Source of the DNA: Nemertoderma westbladi
Lineage: Eukaryota; Xenacoelomorpha; Nemertodermatida; Nemertodermatidae
Direction: 5' to 3'
Assembly (NCBI GenBank): GCA_032718475.1
Contig: JAUCBJ010001608.1
Location: 1 to 64,000, forward strand
Length of the DNA stretch: 64,000 nucleotides
The notes under the pieces were generated by a model. That model did not search any database, was not told the origin of the DNA, and saw nothing but the letters and a program-made list of their open reading frames with translations. This document shows, in pieces, positions 42,470 through 53,445 of the stretch (the first letter of the stretch is position 1; each line of letters begins with the position of its first letter). Made by a program: the position numbers and the translations under genes.

Positions 42470-45400
42470 ACAATACTCCATTGCTTTCGCCTCAGATATA
42501 GAAGGCATGTTCTTACAAGTCAAAGCGCTGGATAGGGATCGAGATAGTCTACGATTTTTGTGGTGGCCTGAAAGAGACCTCAATAAGAAACCGGTGGAGT
42601 ACTGGATGACCATCCAAGCCTTTGGGATAATCTCGAGCCCTTCAAACGCCTGTTCCGTGGTACGCACCACTGCGGATGACAACCGAGACACCTTCTCTAA
42701 AGAAGTGATCGACAATATTAAACGAGACATCTACATGGACGATAATCTGAAGTCCCTTCCATCAGTCGAAGAAGCCATTGAGGTCGCAAAGGGAACGGTA
42801 GAATGCTTAAAGAAAGGTGGATTTCGATTAACTAAATTCACCAGCAACTCTCGTGAGTTTCTGGAGTCGATCCCGGTAGAAGATCGAGGAACAAAAGACA
42901 TAGATCTAATAAAGGATGATCTCCCAGAAACTAAGACCCTTGGTTTGAAATGGGACACAGAAAGAGATATCCTGTTTTTCCAACTAAAACAGCGAGATAA
43001 TCCAGTTCGGACTAAACGGATATGTTTAAGTATCCTGAGCACTTATTTCGACCCATTGGGATTTATTAGCCCAGTTATATTAATTGCTCGGAGTTTAGTA
43101 CAACAAATGTGGCTTGAAAACCACTCATGGGACGATCCACTTAAGGGAGAATTATTAAAGAAGTGGATGAAATGGGAAGATTCTCTACCAGCCATCGAAA
43201 ACTTCATAATTTCCCGTTCATATTTTGGTCATGTTCTCCCTACGTATTCATATCAACTCCATGTGTTTGGAGACGCCAGCGATATGGGAATCGGTATAGT
43301 AGCCTACCTAAGGGTGGAAACTTCGGATGGAATTAAAGTCGCCTTGGTTACCTCTAAGGCATTAATAAACAACAAGTTGAAAGTTCCTCGAGCGGAGTTA
43401 AAAGCGGCTCTATACGCTACAGCCATCGGCCGGAATGTAACAGAACAGATCGACTATCCTCTGGAGAAAACTGTCTATTGGACCGACGCTTTACTCGTGT
43501 TGGAGTATATAACCAATGAAGTCTGTCAGTTCAGCGTCTTCGTTACCAACAGAGTAGCTATTATACTCAGTCGCACGACGATGGATCAATGGAGACATTG
43601 CCCCGGAACGATTAATCCAGCAGACATCGCTTCCAGGGGAGCAACTCCACAAGAACTGGTAGATACTCCAGACTGGTTAGGTGGACCCGACTTCCTCTAC
43701 AAAGAAGAAGAAGAATGGCCTCCTCATCTTACTACAGCAGAAATTAGACAGAACAAGGGAGCGGAGAAAGTCAAACCTAAAACTCAGGCGAGTAAATCGA
43801 AGTTATTCAAACCCACAGTGGATCTGTCTGTACTACATACTTCCGGAGACGACGCTTTGGATCAGAAACCCACAGCCACAAATAAACTCGTTGTGGAAAT
43901 CCGTGATAAGGATTGGAAATCTGGCATACCTGACATCTCGCAAGGACTCTCACCTCTCCTGCAGAGAGCGATACATCACTACAGTTCTTGGAATCAGCTC
44001 TGTAAGGCCGTTACATATTTAAAGAGATGTTTTCACCATCACTACTCTGGGATGAAAACAAAGGGTGATACCGCTCCAATCATATCAGTGCAGGTCCATG
44101 TTATTAAAGATCTCCCTAAATATAAGGTACCCGACAAGTTTCTGAAGGAGAAGATCAGTTATCAGGAGCATGAAGAAACCAACAAACAGTTGCTGAGACT
44201 CTTACAATGCTATGAAGATTCCGATAAGTATTTCCTGTTGTTGAGAAATCCACAGATGCGCCTAAGGGATCGTTTCTCTAGCACAATGATAGATGGGTTG
44301 ATACGTGTTGGAGGAAGGTTAACGAATGCACCATTATCCTTTGATACTAAGTTCCCCATACTCATTAGAAATCTTGAAATACAAGTCAAGATGATTGTAG
44401 ATGTTCACAGCAAACTTTATCATGCTGGTAGAGAACGAGTTCTTAGCGAAATTCGAACTCGCTATTATTTTTACAAACCCCGTAGAGCTCTGAACCAAGT
44501 TCTTAGGAACTGTATACCCTGTAGGAAAGCATTCAGTAGGCCTTTAACACAGAGAGAGGCAGAATTACCTAGGGAACGAGTAAGCTTTTATGAACCACCC
44601 TTTACTAATACCGGTGTGGATTTATTTGGCCCTATTGAAGTATATCGTGCTAGGACTATAGTCAAGAGATGGTGTGTAATCTTTGTTTGTATGACTTGTA
44701 GAGCCATCCATCTCGATATGGTGAACGATTTATCTACCAACAGCTTTCTATTAAGCTTACGACGACAGATCGCTCGCTTTGGCACTAGTAACACGATGAG
44801 ATCTGATAAGGGAACAAACTTCATTGGTGCCAACAATGAAATCAAAGCTTACGTCAAAGATTGGAACCAAAGACAGGTGGACGACCAACTACGAGTAACA
44901 GCGTCTAGTTGGACCTTCAACGCCGCCGACGCCCCTTGGTGGGGAGGAAGTTGGGAGAGATTAATAAGAAGCGTGAAGACAGCATTTCATTTTATAGTGC
45001 CTTGCCGCGCTTATCTCACCGATGAACTTTTGCGGACGTTAATGGAAGAAATCGCCGCCTATCTCAACGAGAGACCGCTTATGCCAGTCTCATCGAGTCC
45101 CGATTCCCTGGAAGCGCTAACACCCGCGCACTTCCTACTGAAGAAACCTGTAGCCATGCTCCCACAATCGGAAATCACAGACGGAGACGAATACTGCCGA
45201 CAAACTTGGCAACTCATGCAGTTGTTATCCCGTCGTTTCGCTGACCATTTCGAAAAACATTATCTGCCCACGCTACAACTTCGAACTAAGTGGTTTGCGC
45301 AGCAAGAAAACGTCAGCGCCGGAGACATGGTGCTTATTGTGGATGTGGATCTTCCACGTAAGCGGTGGCAGACAGGTCGTATCATCGAGACTCACATCTC

Positions 45401-45617
45401 GGATGACGGTTTGGTGCGATCGGTAGAACTCGTCGTCATGCGACGTAACTTCAAGAAACCGGGAATTGTCTTCAAGACGCAGCAGCTCAATCGCCCGGTG
45501 GGACGTTTATGTTTACTGGAAAGAGACAGAGAACTCTCCGGAAACTATGGGAGACAAGATACCCTTCCCACGACCACCTCCCTAATCCAACAAACATCTA
45601 GGGACTCCCCAACTTAA
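42470..45617 (+). pseudogene. Element B pol: RT, RNase H, integrase (frame-shifted from gag)
   Basis: Open from just after the frame break. RT motif A is in FASDIEGMF (~42493) and motif C is IYMDDNLK (~42729, canonical YMDD). RNase H has VFGDASDMG (~43267) and YWTDALLVLEY. The integrase zinc module (44400-44525) shows H-x4-H and C-x2-C, and the DDE core is marked by GVDLFGP, RSDKGTNF and SWERL (~44617, 44806, 44955). The C-terminal DUF5641-like segment ends at 45617. All catalytic residues look intact; only the connection to gag is broken. The C-terminal ~135 residues match the piece retained in element A at 7044-7480. Confidence 0.88.
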
Positions 45618-46993
45618 AAACGGCTGGAGTGGGTGTGTGACCATATTATTTATATTTGTATTTGTTTTATTTTTATATTTATGTATGTATTATTATGTAA
45701 TTTTATTTTAATCGTTTTATTTAATTTTATTTAGTAGTATGGTATTTTAGAGATTATTTAGTAGATTAGTGCAATATATATTCGCGTTTATTATTTAATT
45801 ACGTATATTATATATTTAGTGCGACGGCGAGAAATAATTTTTTCTCTTTCCTTACTGCCCGTATTACGTTATCAATACGTGACTACAGTAAGATTTAATC
45901 TTCGTACTTATTAAAGTACAATAAAGCCACTACTATATTCAAGTATTATTGGTAGGCAGAGTATTAGGAATGCAAAGTTCAGATCCTCGTGTCTCGGCTA
46001 AACCAAGCTCTGGGTAGACCTTGGAAACGACTTGCCTCTTCACACTGACATTGCTTCGTGCGATATTGCTCTCATACCGTATATTAAATAATACATATAG
46101 TAGCGTGATGTCCCTTTAACAGTAGCGTATAACGCAAAATAAATCTGTTAAACCCTTTGACCATCTGTAATTCTAGTCGATTAAGATATCGCGGCACCCA
46201 CCGATATACTTGAAAGACAAATTTCTAGAATCAGTGGTTAACGTCCCCAGACAAGTTCTGGAATAAACTGGTGCCCATCCTAAATATTAATTATTAATAT
46301 TTACAAAAATCTGTCAAATATCAGATCCTTTAAAATTCTAGATATTAAATAAGAATTATAATAAATTAAGATATCGTAGCATTTACCGATATTCTTAAAA
46401 GGACAAAATTCCTAGAATCAAGGATCCCAGTCCCCAGACACGTTCTGGAATAAAATTGTGTCTATTTAACATTAAATAATAAAATTTACGGGAATAAATT
46501 TAAATTCATATATTTCAATGAATTTAATAAATTGTAATTTTATACAATTTATAACATTCCCAAAATTCCATTAATTAATAGATCATGGGAGCGGAGATTC
46601 ACTTTATTAAGTGTATTTGTGTGCGAGAATCTCCCATGCATAGTCAATAGCCGATAAAATTCATAGAATCATGTATAAAGGGGATATTGACCATTAAAGA
46701 ATTACTATTAAATAGCATCCCAGATCTGTATGCATGAGAATTACCCTGATTCTACCGCTAGCTTTCCATAATGTCACCATGGCAACAACCACGCTAGAAT
46801 TAGAAGTGAGTTAAAAGAACAATGGAAAGCATGCCCCATTGGATAGCATAGGGAATAAATAGCGCACTGCTAGTATCCAAGGATACATAATAAATACAGT
46901 GACATTTTGGAAGGCACTGACTTTGGTAGGCAGCGACGCCCGCTAGCCTAATATATATAAACTCATTATAATATTGATAAACTCATAGCAGAT
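45618..46993 (+). other. Spacer between pol and ORF132 (element B)
   Basis: Non-coding and AT-rich, collinear with 5534-7043 of element A. It contains two diverged copies of the CGATATCTTA/TATCGGT/TTCTAGAAT motif (about 46180-46265 and 46365-46450). Confidence 0.55.
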
Positions 46994-47392
46994 ATGACTG
47001 AGGTGATAGAAGATGATCTTGGCATCAGGGAGAGATATACTCTACCTTTACAAGCGTTTGTCGATAGCTTGATACGCGGCGACGCTGGTCCAACTACTAC
47101 GGAGGATGATGGTCGTTATATCGAACCGTCGATGTCCCCGGAGCAACTTACGCGTGAATTGGACTATAGAAAGTTCACCGCTCGCTACACGCATCGTAAT
47201 GGTACGTATATGGACTTCTTAACTACCGGCCACCCTATCGATTTACACGATACGGACGATGTGGATACCGAAAGGGAAATGGTTTTATTTAAATATCATA
47301 CCCAACGGAATCGGAACAATAAACCGAGAATAGAACATGAGAACTCTATTCGAAATCAGCTCGAAAGAAAGAACGTGGATGAAAGCTTGTAA
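46994..47392 (+). CDS. ORF132: acidic accessory protein of element B
   Basis: 132 codons from ATG (MTEVIEDDLGIRERY). Its homologue in A is ~90% identical over 125 residues without gaps. N-terminal and central parts are rich in Asp/Glu; the C-terminus is polar and basic. No known domain, signal peptide or membrane helix. It is the first ORF downstream of pol, in the same strand as gag-pol. Differences between copies include roughly twice as many synonymous as non-synonymous changes by eye, so constraint is modest. The function is unknown. Confidence 0.6.
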   Translation: MTEVIEDDLGIRERYTLPLQAFVDSLIRGDAGPTTTEDDGRYIEPSMSPEQLTRELDYRKFTARYTHRNGTYMDFLTTGHPIDLHDTDDVDTEREMVLFKYHTQRNRNNKPRIEHENSIRNQLERKNVDESL

Positions 47393-47488
47393 AGACAAAT
47401 ATAGGAGAACCACTGGAGAAGAGACGTGTGTTAATGTCCAGGGTCCATAATGTGAATAGTTTTCCCCGGGGCATGGGTGCTCGCGGGC

Positions 47489-47506
47489 GGTCTCCTTCGG
47501 GAGGCT
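47489..47506 (+). other. C(UUCG)G tetraloop hairpin (copy B)
   Basis: GGTCTCC-TTCG-GGAGGCT: 7-bp stem with an extra-stable UUCG loop, identical in element A (4476-4493). The flanking GCTCGCGGGCG is also conserved and makes this the most GC-rich stretch of the region. Confidence 0.65.
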
Positions 47507-47573
47507 GTAAATTTCTCTTCCCTCATCGTTTTCTTGTAATTCTTGTGATCAGTGTCACAATTAAAAGACAAGA

Positions 47574-47990
47574 ATGAATGATGACGTCCAAAAAACGTCG
47601 GAAAACTGGTCCATTGTGGTATCTTATGGATACTACCCTATATCCTCCCTCCTCTTTACTCCCTTTATCCCTCTATACATCGCTATTGAAAATACAACCC
47701 ACTTCGTCACACCTTCTCTTCCCAATGCGCTCGGAACTTTGGGAGACGATCGACCAATCCTAGTTGTATCGTGGTATGGATCATACCACCTCTTAATAAA
47801 CCTCCCATCCCTTACTGTTAATCTGGATGCTCATATTGGTGTCCGCATCTCCTATTCATGTCACACCCTGTTGATATTTATGATATCAACTTCCACCCTC
47901 TCGTTGTTGATTAGAAAATCAACCACCAATGATTTCCTTAAGTCCACAACCGTGATACAAGGACTGAAAGGACACGCGGATAGTTTGTGA
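47574..47990 (+). CDS. ORF138: possible hydrophobic accessory ORF
   Basis: 138 codons, starting MNDDV, with two hydrophobic stretches (SSLLFTPFIPLYIAI near residues 24-38, and HTLLIFMISTSTLSLLI). It would be a small membrane protein if made. In A the frame is conserved for 65 codons, including a 9-base in-frame length difference near the start, then stops. It overlaps the structured region upstream of ORF591 and its end falls in the conserved stem-loop. It may be a real small gene or a by-product of RNA-level conservation. Confidence 0.35.
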   Translation: MNDDVQKTSENWSIVVSYGYYPISSLLFTPFIPLYIAIENTTHFVTPSLPNALGTLGDDRPILVVSWYGSYHLLINLPSLTVNLDAHIGVRISYSCHTLLIFMISTSTLSLLIRKSTTNDFLKSTTVIQGLKGHADSL

Positions 47991-48030
47991 ACAACTGGTA
48001 CCATTATGTGTCATAAATCTGGTTGTTCAC
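47987..48030 (+). other. Conserved RNA stem-loop upstream of ORF591 (copy B)
   Basis: GTGAACAAC/GTTGTTCAC stem with inner TTATG-TGT-CATAA stem, as in element A (3960-4003). A further conserved 7-bp stem TCGTATT/AATACGA lies at about 48094-48122, ~70 nt before the ORF591 ATG. Confidence 0.65.
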
Positions 48031-48193
48031 CCCCTAATCACTGGGGATAAATTCATTTGGAGATAGTCATCGAATGATGCAATCCTCCTACTGAGATCGT
48101 ATTTCGGAATATTTCTGAATACGACATAGGTCTTCCCCTGCTCTCTACCACTACCATCAATGGAAGACATATTAGGCATACGACTTTCGGAAT

Positions 48194-49969
48194 ATGGAGA
48201 ACATTCCATACCCCTTCGTTGATACTCAGCTGATTGCTCCTTGGGCAGAAGGCCGAGGTTTCTTCCGCACTACGTATGCCAATACACCCAGCGGAATTAC
48301 TAAAGTACAACGAACCTCCATCGGACATCTTGCCTTTCAAGAATACGGATGGAATTTCAAGGTTGGAAATCCTATAAATTACCAACAAGTATACGGAGAT
48401 CATTATTCTCGTTTATACTTTGATGGACCGTTGACCGCACCTGGCGCCGTGTATAGCTTTATGAGTGTTCCACTTCGCCCCTCCTTAGCTATATACACGA
48501 TCTTTGAAAACGCAGCACTTGCCGGTTGTCTAGCCGATGTGTGCAGTCGTACCATACGCGCCCATCCCTTAGTACTTGGAACCAAACTCGCCAAGTTAGA
48601 TGAACACAATAAATTCATCCGCTTTGAATGTTTCAGGTGCTTTCTGACTCCGTTCCGTAACGTTGATAGTCAGTTCAAGGACCGCGCTCTGACCAAACTC
48701 AGCCTGAGAGACTCAGCGGCGGAGAAGCTAAATAGCGCGGGATTTGCCCTTTTTCAGGACGTTTGTATACAGAACTTGCACTCATCTGTTATACAAAGAC
48801 CCCGAATACCCACGGGTTATTCTGTCGTCGAAGTTCAGACAGTGGGTCCGCTTGCGGAGACAGCCGCACCTACCTCAGCTATGCAATTGGAAGACGAACC
48901 AATATGCTTAGAAGCTGAAGCGATTCAACCTACAGCGCCCCGGAGCAGCGATAACGACTACGTCTTAGAGTGGTATCAAGGTCCACAATGTCTCACCGCA
49001 TACGATTATCGACACGCTAACTATGTTTCTCGAAAACGTTGTCGATTATGCGCATCGAGAGACCATTTCACTCCTATGGACTCAGACGTACCCTGTTCTT
49101 ACTTCCACGAACAGCCAATGATGGAGATATATTGTGCGTATTGCAGAATTAATAACTCTCACATTTTTGCAGTCTGCCCCCAATTTATGACTCAATGCCA
49201 CCACTGTCAACTTAAAGGACATGCCAGTTATAATTGCCCCTTTAATCACGATTTAGAGAGCGTAGATGAAATGATTACCCTGCGCTACATTCGAGCTTGG
49301 GAAGCGAACGCGGATTTACATTGTGAGTCCCGTCATCGATACTACCCTGGACGCTCTTACGAGGGAGTTTACGCTTTCCATCCTTATTTATTAGCGTCTG
49401 TGGAACAAAAAACACGCGTACCGAGTTACGAGCTAATGAAGCGTGTTGGTGAGTGTATTTCCACCAAATTTGTTAGAAGATACCTTAGGAACGTCAATCC
49501 TAACGATATTACTTCATACCATTTGATCAATTATATCCGTCAAGACCCGGAGTATGGCGATTTATTTATCAACTCGCACCCTGAGTTACAGGAAGTATCT
49601 CGACGGCCCTACGAATATCGAGCCCGAGAACGCGAGCTGGAAAGAACTATCAAACCAAGGAAGTTTCTTACCACCCACGGTCCGCCTACCGCCATTGCCC
49701 AGACAACCCGTCAAGGACCCGTAGGAGCTGCTGTCCTGAGGCGTGCCCTAAAGGCTGTTAGACCTCGCTCCACGGAAGTTGATATCGATCAACCAGGTAC
49801 CTCGACCGGCGGATATACCGATCGCAATCCGAAACCTTCTGATGCAATTGTATTGCACCCTTCACCCAGGAGTTACAGCCCTCCTAGTAAAGTGGCTCGC
49901 CCCAAAGAGAAAAGGACTCTTACTAGCCTCAAAAAACTGCGTAAACGCCGTCCGCGCAAGAAAGACTAA
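48194..49969 (+). CDS. ORF591 (copy B): zinc-knuckle accessory protein of giant BEL element
   Basis: 591 codons, intact, no gap relative to copy A (2029-3804), ~94% identical by eye. Cys/His clusters start at residues ~283 (CRLCASRDH), ~314 (CAYCRINNSHIFAVC) and ~335 (CHHCQLKGHASYNC, a canonical CCHC knuckle). A central Glu/Asp-rich linker (~225-255) precedes the clusters. The C-terminal ~110 residues are basic and Ser/Pro-rich and end KKLRKRRPRKKD, a likely nuclear-import or RNA-binding tail. There is no signal peptide, fusion peptide or transmembrane helix, so it is not an envelope. Expression probably needs splicing or internal initiation, because it lies 2.6 kb beyond pol. No family recognised. 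Confidence 0.88.
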   Translation: MENIPYPFVDTQLIAPWAEGRGFFRTTYANTPSGITKVQRTSIGHLAFQEYGWNFKVGNPINYQQVYGDHYSRLYFDGPLTAPGAVYSFMSVPLRPSLAIYTIFENAALAGCLADVCSRTIRAHPLVLGTKLAKLDEHNKFIRFECFRCFLTPFRNVDSQFKDRALTKLSLRDSAAEKLNSAGFALFQDVCIQNLHSSVIQRPRIPTGYSVVEVQTVGPLAETAAPTSAMQLEDEPICLEAEAIQPTAPRSSDNDYVLEWYQGPQCLTAYDYRHANYVSRKRCRLCASRDHFTPMDSDVPCSYFHEQPMMEIYCAYCRINNSHIFAVCPQFMTQCHHCQLKGHASYNCPFNHDLESVDEMITLRYIRAWEANADLHCESRHRYYPGRSYEGVYAFHPYLLASVEQKTRVPSYELMKRVGECISTKFVRRYLRNVNPNDITSYHLINYIRQDPEYGDLFINSHPELQEVSRRPYEYRARERELERTIKPRKFLTTHGPPTAIAQTTRQGPVGAAVLRRALKAVRPRSTEVDIDQPGTSTGGYTDRNPKPSDAIVLHPSPRSYSPPSKVARPKEKRTLTSLKKLRKRRPRKKD

Positions 49970-50037
49970 CTGTTTAGAGTATTTTTATATTTTAGAAACT
50001 GTGATTTGTTATATTTTATAGACTTAAATCCCATTTT

Positions 50038-50047
50038 CTGGGAGCGG
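50038..50047 (+). promoter_or_regulatory. Polypurine tract of element B
   Basis: CTGGGAGCGG abuts the 3' LTR and is identical in element A (1951-1960 on the other strand). Confidence 0.7.
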
Positions 50048-51248
50048 TGTAAAAGCTTTTGCGTCATTAACCGGTTATTTTCCCTTAAAGTACTCTGTAG
50101 TTGGTTTGCCAGGCATAAAAGGGCCGTGTCCTTGCTGTACTGGTGTTTTAGAGGACATAAAAGTCATTTCTTATGTATTTGTACTGTATTTGTACTTTAG
50201 AGGACATAATCCGCAATCTCGTGACGCGATAAGCTAGATACTCTTGAAAACAGTGTCGCTACCATGACGACGGCTAACAGCTGATATTGCCACGTCGACG
50301 TTTCTTTGTTTCTTTGTTCTCTCGTTGTTCGGTTGACCAATCAGAGCGTTTTTTGTCTCTGTGTTGGAGGTGTATACAGAAACTCAGTAGTTCAGTGTTA
50401 TGTTTTTTGCTAGAGCCTAAGAACATCGGCCTTTGGCACCTACGTATATCAGCATTCTTTAGCTTTACATTAGTAGGCTTAATTATAGAACGTATATCTG
50501 TTATCGAACGAACTTAACAATCCAAATCGACCTACCTACATACAATCTTATCATACATATCTATGCAATTCATATCTTACATTACTGCTTTTGCTGTTGG
50601 TTATTCGTTATATTTGTTGATGAAATATTATATCGGAATACTGATCAATAGTCAGACACCCCACCTTCTTGATATACTAAAGGTTAGAGAGACCGGTTAC
50701 AGATAAACGATTGCGACCTATGTATGTTAAGTGGTTTGAAGTGAATCTAATGCTATTTCATATACCCAACATAAATTGTCTGTTGCTCTCTTTATACGTG
50801 ACCAAATTTAGTGAAGGTCGGCAGATTAGTGTGCAGTATTGTGCAGCATTGTGTATGATTGTAACTGATAACAAAGCATCTCCTAAAGAATGTGCCATAT
50901 ACGTTAATCTATAGCCTTTTCGTTGTGTCTAGTTTAAGTCATAACTCTGTTTACATATTTAGAGCGCCACGTCCTAAAGGAACTGTTAATATTTCCCGAA
51001 AGTGAATAATATTGGTCAGAGCTTATATATTACGATCAGTCGAATAATACGGTAGGCTTACACTATCAATCATTAAGCTCCGAACTCAGTCTCCCGGGTA
51101 TATCCAACGGGTGAATGATTGCGCATAGACTGGCTTCGGCTAATGTAGTGTATCAAATACTCGTCATAAAGCTAAAGAATATATATCATCTAAAAGACAT
51201 TCTAATTTTGGCAGGTTAAACTGTCAAAGGTCTTCAAAAGCGCAAACA
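50048..51248 (+). repeat. 3' LTR of element B
   Basis: 1201 bp, four differences from the 5' LTR; followed by ACTAA at 51249-51253. Confidence 0.95.
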
Positions 51249-52333
51249 ACTAAAGTTATCCGTTCAACACTCCTGGTTTCTGTGAGACTCAAAGTTAGCC
51301 GTTCAACACTCCTGGATTCTGTGGGACTCACAGTTAGCCGCCGTTCAAAACTCTTGGTTTCTGTGAGACTCAAAGTTAGCCGTTCAACACTCCTGGTTTC
51401 TGTTCGACTCAAAGTTAGCCGTTCAACACTCCTGGTTTCTGTGCGACATATGTTTATTAAGTTAGCAGTTCAACTGTCCTGGTTTCTGTGGGACTCAAAC
51501 CGTTCAACACTCCTGGTTTCTGTGGGACTAAAGTTATCCGTTCAACACTCCTGGTTTCTGTGAGACTCAAAGTTAGCCGTTCAACACTCCTGGATTCTGT
51601 GGGACTCACAGTTAGCCGCCGTTCAAAACTCTTGGTTTCTGTGAGACTCAAAGTTAGCCATTCAACACTCCTGGATTCTGTGGGACTCACAGTTAGCCGC
51701 CGTTCAAAACTCTTGGTTTCTGTGAGACTCAAAGTTAGCCGTTCAACACTCCTGGTTTCTGTGGGACTCAAAGTTAGCCGTTCAACACTCCTGGTTTCTG
51801 TGGGACTCAAAGTTAGCCGTTCAACACTCCTGGTTTCTGTAGCACTCAAAGTTAGCCGCTCAACACTCCTGGTTTCTGTGGGACTCAAAGTTAGCCGTTC
51901 AACACTCCTGGGTTCTGTGGGACTGAAAGTTAGCCGTTCAACACTCCTGGGTTCTGTGGGACTCAAAGTTAGCCGTTCAACACTCCTGGGTTCTGTGGGA
52001 CTCAAAGTTAGCCGTTCAACACTCCTGGGTTCTGTGGGACTCAAAGTTAGCCTTTCAACACTCCTGGTTTCTGTGGGACTCAAAGTTAGCCGTTCAATAC
52101 TCCTGGTTTCTGTGGGACTCAAAGTTAGCCGTTCAAAACTCCTGGTTTCTGTGGGACTCAAAGTTAGCTGTTCAAAACTCCTGGTTTCTGTGGGACTCAA
52201 AGTTAGCCGTTCAACACTCCTGGTTTCTGTGGGACTCAAAGTTAGCCGTTCAACACTCCTGGTTTCTGTGGGACTCAAAGTTAGCCGTTCAACACTCCTG
52301 GTTTATGTGCGAGATATATTTTTATTAAGTTTT
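51249..52333. repeat. 39-bp satellite array (right part)
   Basis: About 27 more units of the satellite seen at 29068-32390, starting inside a unit exactly where element B inserted. Nearly all are regular 39-mers with a few +3 units (AGCCGCCGTTC). Confidence 0.95.
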
Positions 52334-52470
52334 GAGAGTCAGGTTAGATTCTAGAATTGCAATAAAGGGCTTCATTTCGTGTGTTAGAGCTAATTATTCA
52401 TACTGTATTGGTTTAGATGGGTTGTTTGTTGCCAGACATGCATATTTATGCATATGCAAGCAAGATTAAC

Positions 52471-53445
52471 CAACTCAGCCCTAGCCACCTATTGCATTGC
52501 AGTAGGCCTATTGGAGTAGGCCTATTGCTGTATTATTGTTGCTTAAGTTCATTAAGTTGAGTCTTGAGTGAACCTACTGCTGTACCACTCTTACGTTACT
52601 GCTGACCGGTACACATTTCAACTTAAGGGGGGGGGGGGGGGGGGTACACCATTTTGGTCAAAAATATGTCGAATTTTTTTTATGGTCTATTATAATGCAC
52701 CATTGAACCATGTGTTTCCAAATCTGAAAACCGCTATTTAATAGCTCTTTTAGTTTTCAAGTTATAACAATTTCCATTTAGGGATTCCTATTGAAATTAC
52801 TATTACTATGTATAATGAAAGGTCGATTATCTCAAAATATTTTTTTATGAAATTGTCAACTTCAAAAACCTACTACTTCTACAATTTTTGAGCAATTAGT
52901 CTGAAACTTTCTGTGGGTGTCTAGATAGCCACCCTGCATAAAATTATCAGACAACTTTTCGAAATTATTTGTTAATAAAATTTAATACTATTTATAACAA
53001 ACCTAAAAATTTAGCCTAAATTTGCAGCGCCACCTAGCGGTGCAGAATTATTTTCACAAAATTTTGCCTGATAGTTATGTTGCCCCATCTTTGATCTATC
53101 ATATATAAAAACTTTCATGTGATTAGATTCAAAACTGTAAAAGCCTTAGGGTTTTAATCGCAACCAAGTTTTTTTTATTGTTAACTAGTATTAACTAATA
53201 TTAAATAGCGAAAAAAAAAATTTCTTACCTATCATGTAAGAATAGTATCTTAGGCACCGCACCTACCTATATTCCAAATTATAGCCAAAAACAAAAAATT
53301 TTGAAACGCTAAGAGTGATAAATCGAAGAGTTGTCCGAAAATGGTGTACCCCCCCCCCCCCCCCCCCCCCTTAATGAACTTTATGCTGCAATACAGCAAT
53401 ACTCCGATACTGCAAAGCAATAGGTGTAGGCCCCTATAGGGCTGA
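52471..53445. mobile_element. TTAA/poly-G MITE with nested inverted repeats
   Basis: Inner element 52627-53370: TTAA on both sides, then a run of 18 G followed by TACACCATTTT on the left, and the mirror image with a run of 22 C on the right. Outside it, 52474-52553 and 53375-53445 are also imperfect inverted repeats (ACTCAGCCCTA, CCTATTGC, AGTTCATTAA), so the inner unit may sit in a larger foldback. No ORF. The TTAA flanks suggest piggyBac-type mobilisation. Confidence 0.7.

Larger units (their letters stand above)
32391..51248 (+). mobile_element. Element B: 18.86-kb giant BEL/Pao LTR retrotransposon with accessory ORFs
   Basis: Two 1201-bp LTRs differ at four positions (32549, 33107, 33313, 33365 against 50206, 50764, 50970, 51022). 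Target duplication ACTAA. In order: a 3.86-kb leader with duplicated RNA elements and a nested 1537-bp MITE; gag-pol 37448-45617 with three interruptions; a 1.38-kb spacer; ORF132; a structured region with ORF138; ORF591; a purine tract; the 3' LTR. Typical BEL/Pao elements are 5-10 kb, so the size is exceptional even without the MITE (about 17.3 kb). It sits inside the 39-bp satellite. Confidence 0.95.

Noticed and set aside
42465-42495. 31-nt intron explaining the frame break in B pol (AAG|GTAAGA ... GCCTCAG)
   Set aside because: The splice-like ends are attractive, but 31 nt is too short for an animal intron, and the supposed intron encodes conserved RT residues just before motif A. A small deletion is the simpler reading.
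48194-49969. ORF591 as an envelope gene
   Set aside because: Position fits env, but there is no signal peptide, transmembrane helix or fusion region; it has zinc knuckles and a basic tail.
51457-52354. Long ORFs (up to 288 codons) in the satellite on both strands
   Set aside because: They arise because the 39-bp unit is 13 codons without stops. The peptides are perfect repeats in several frames at once, with no start context or domain.
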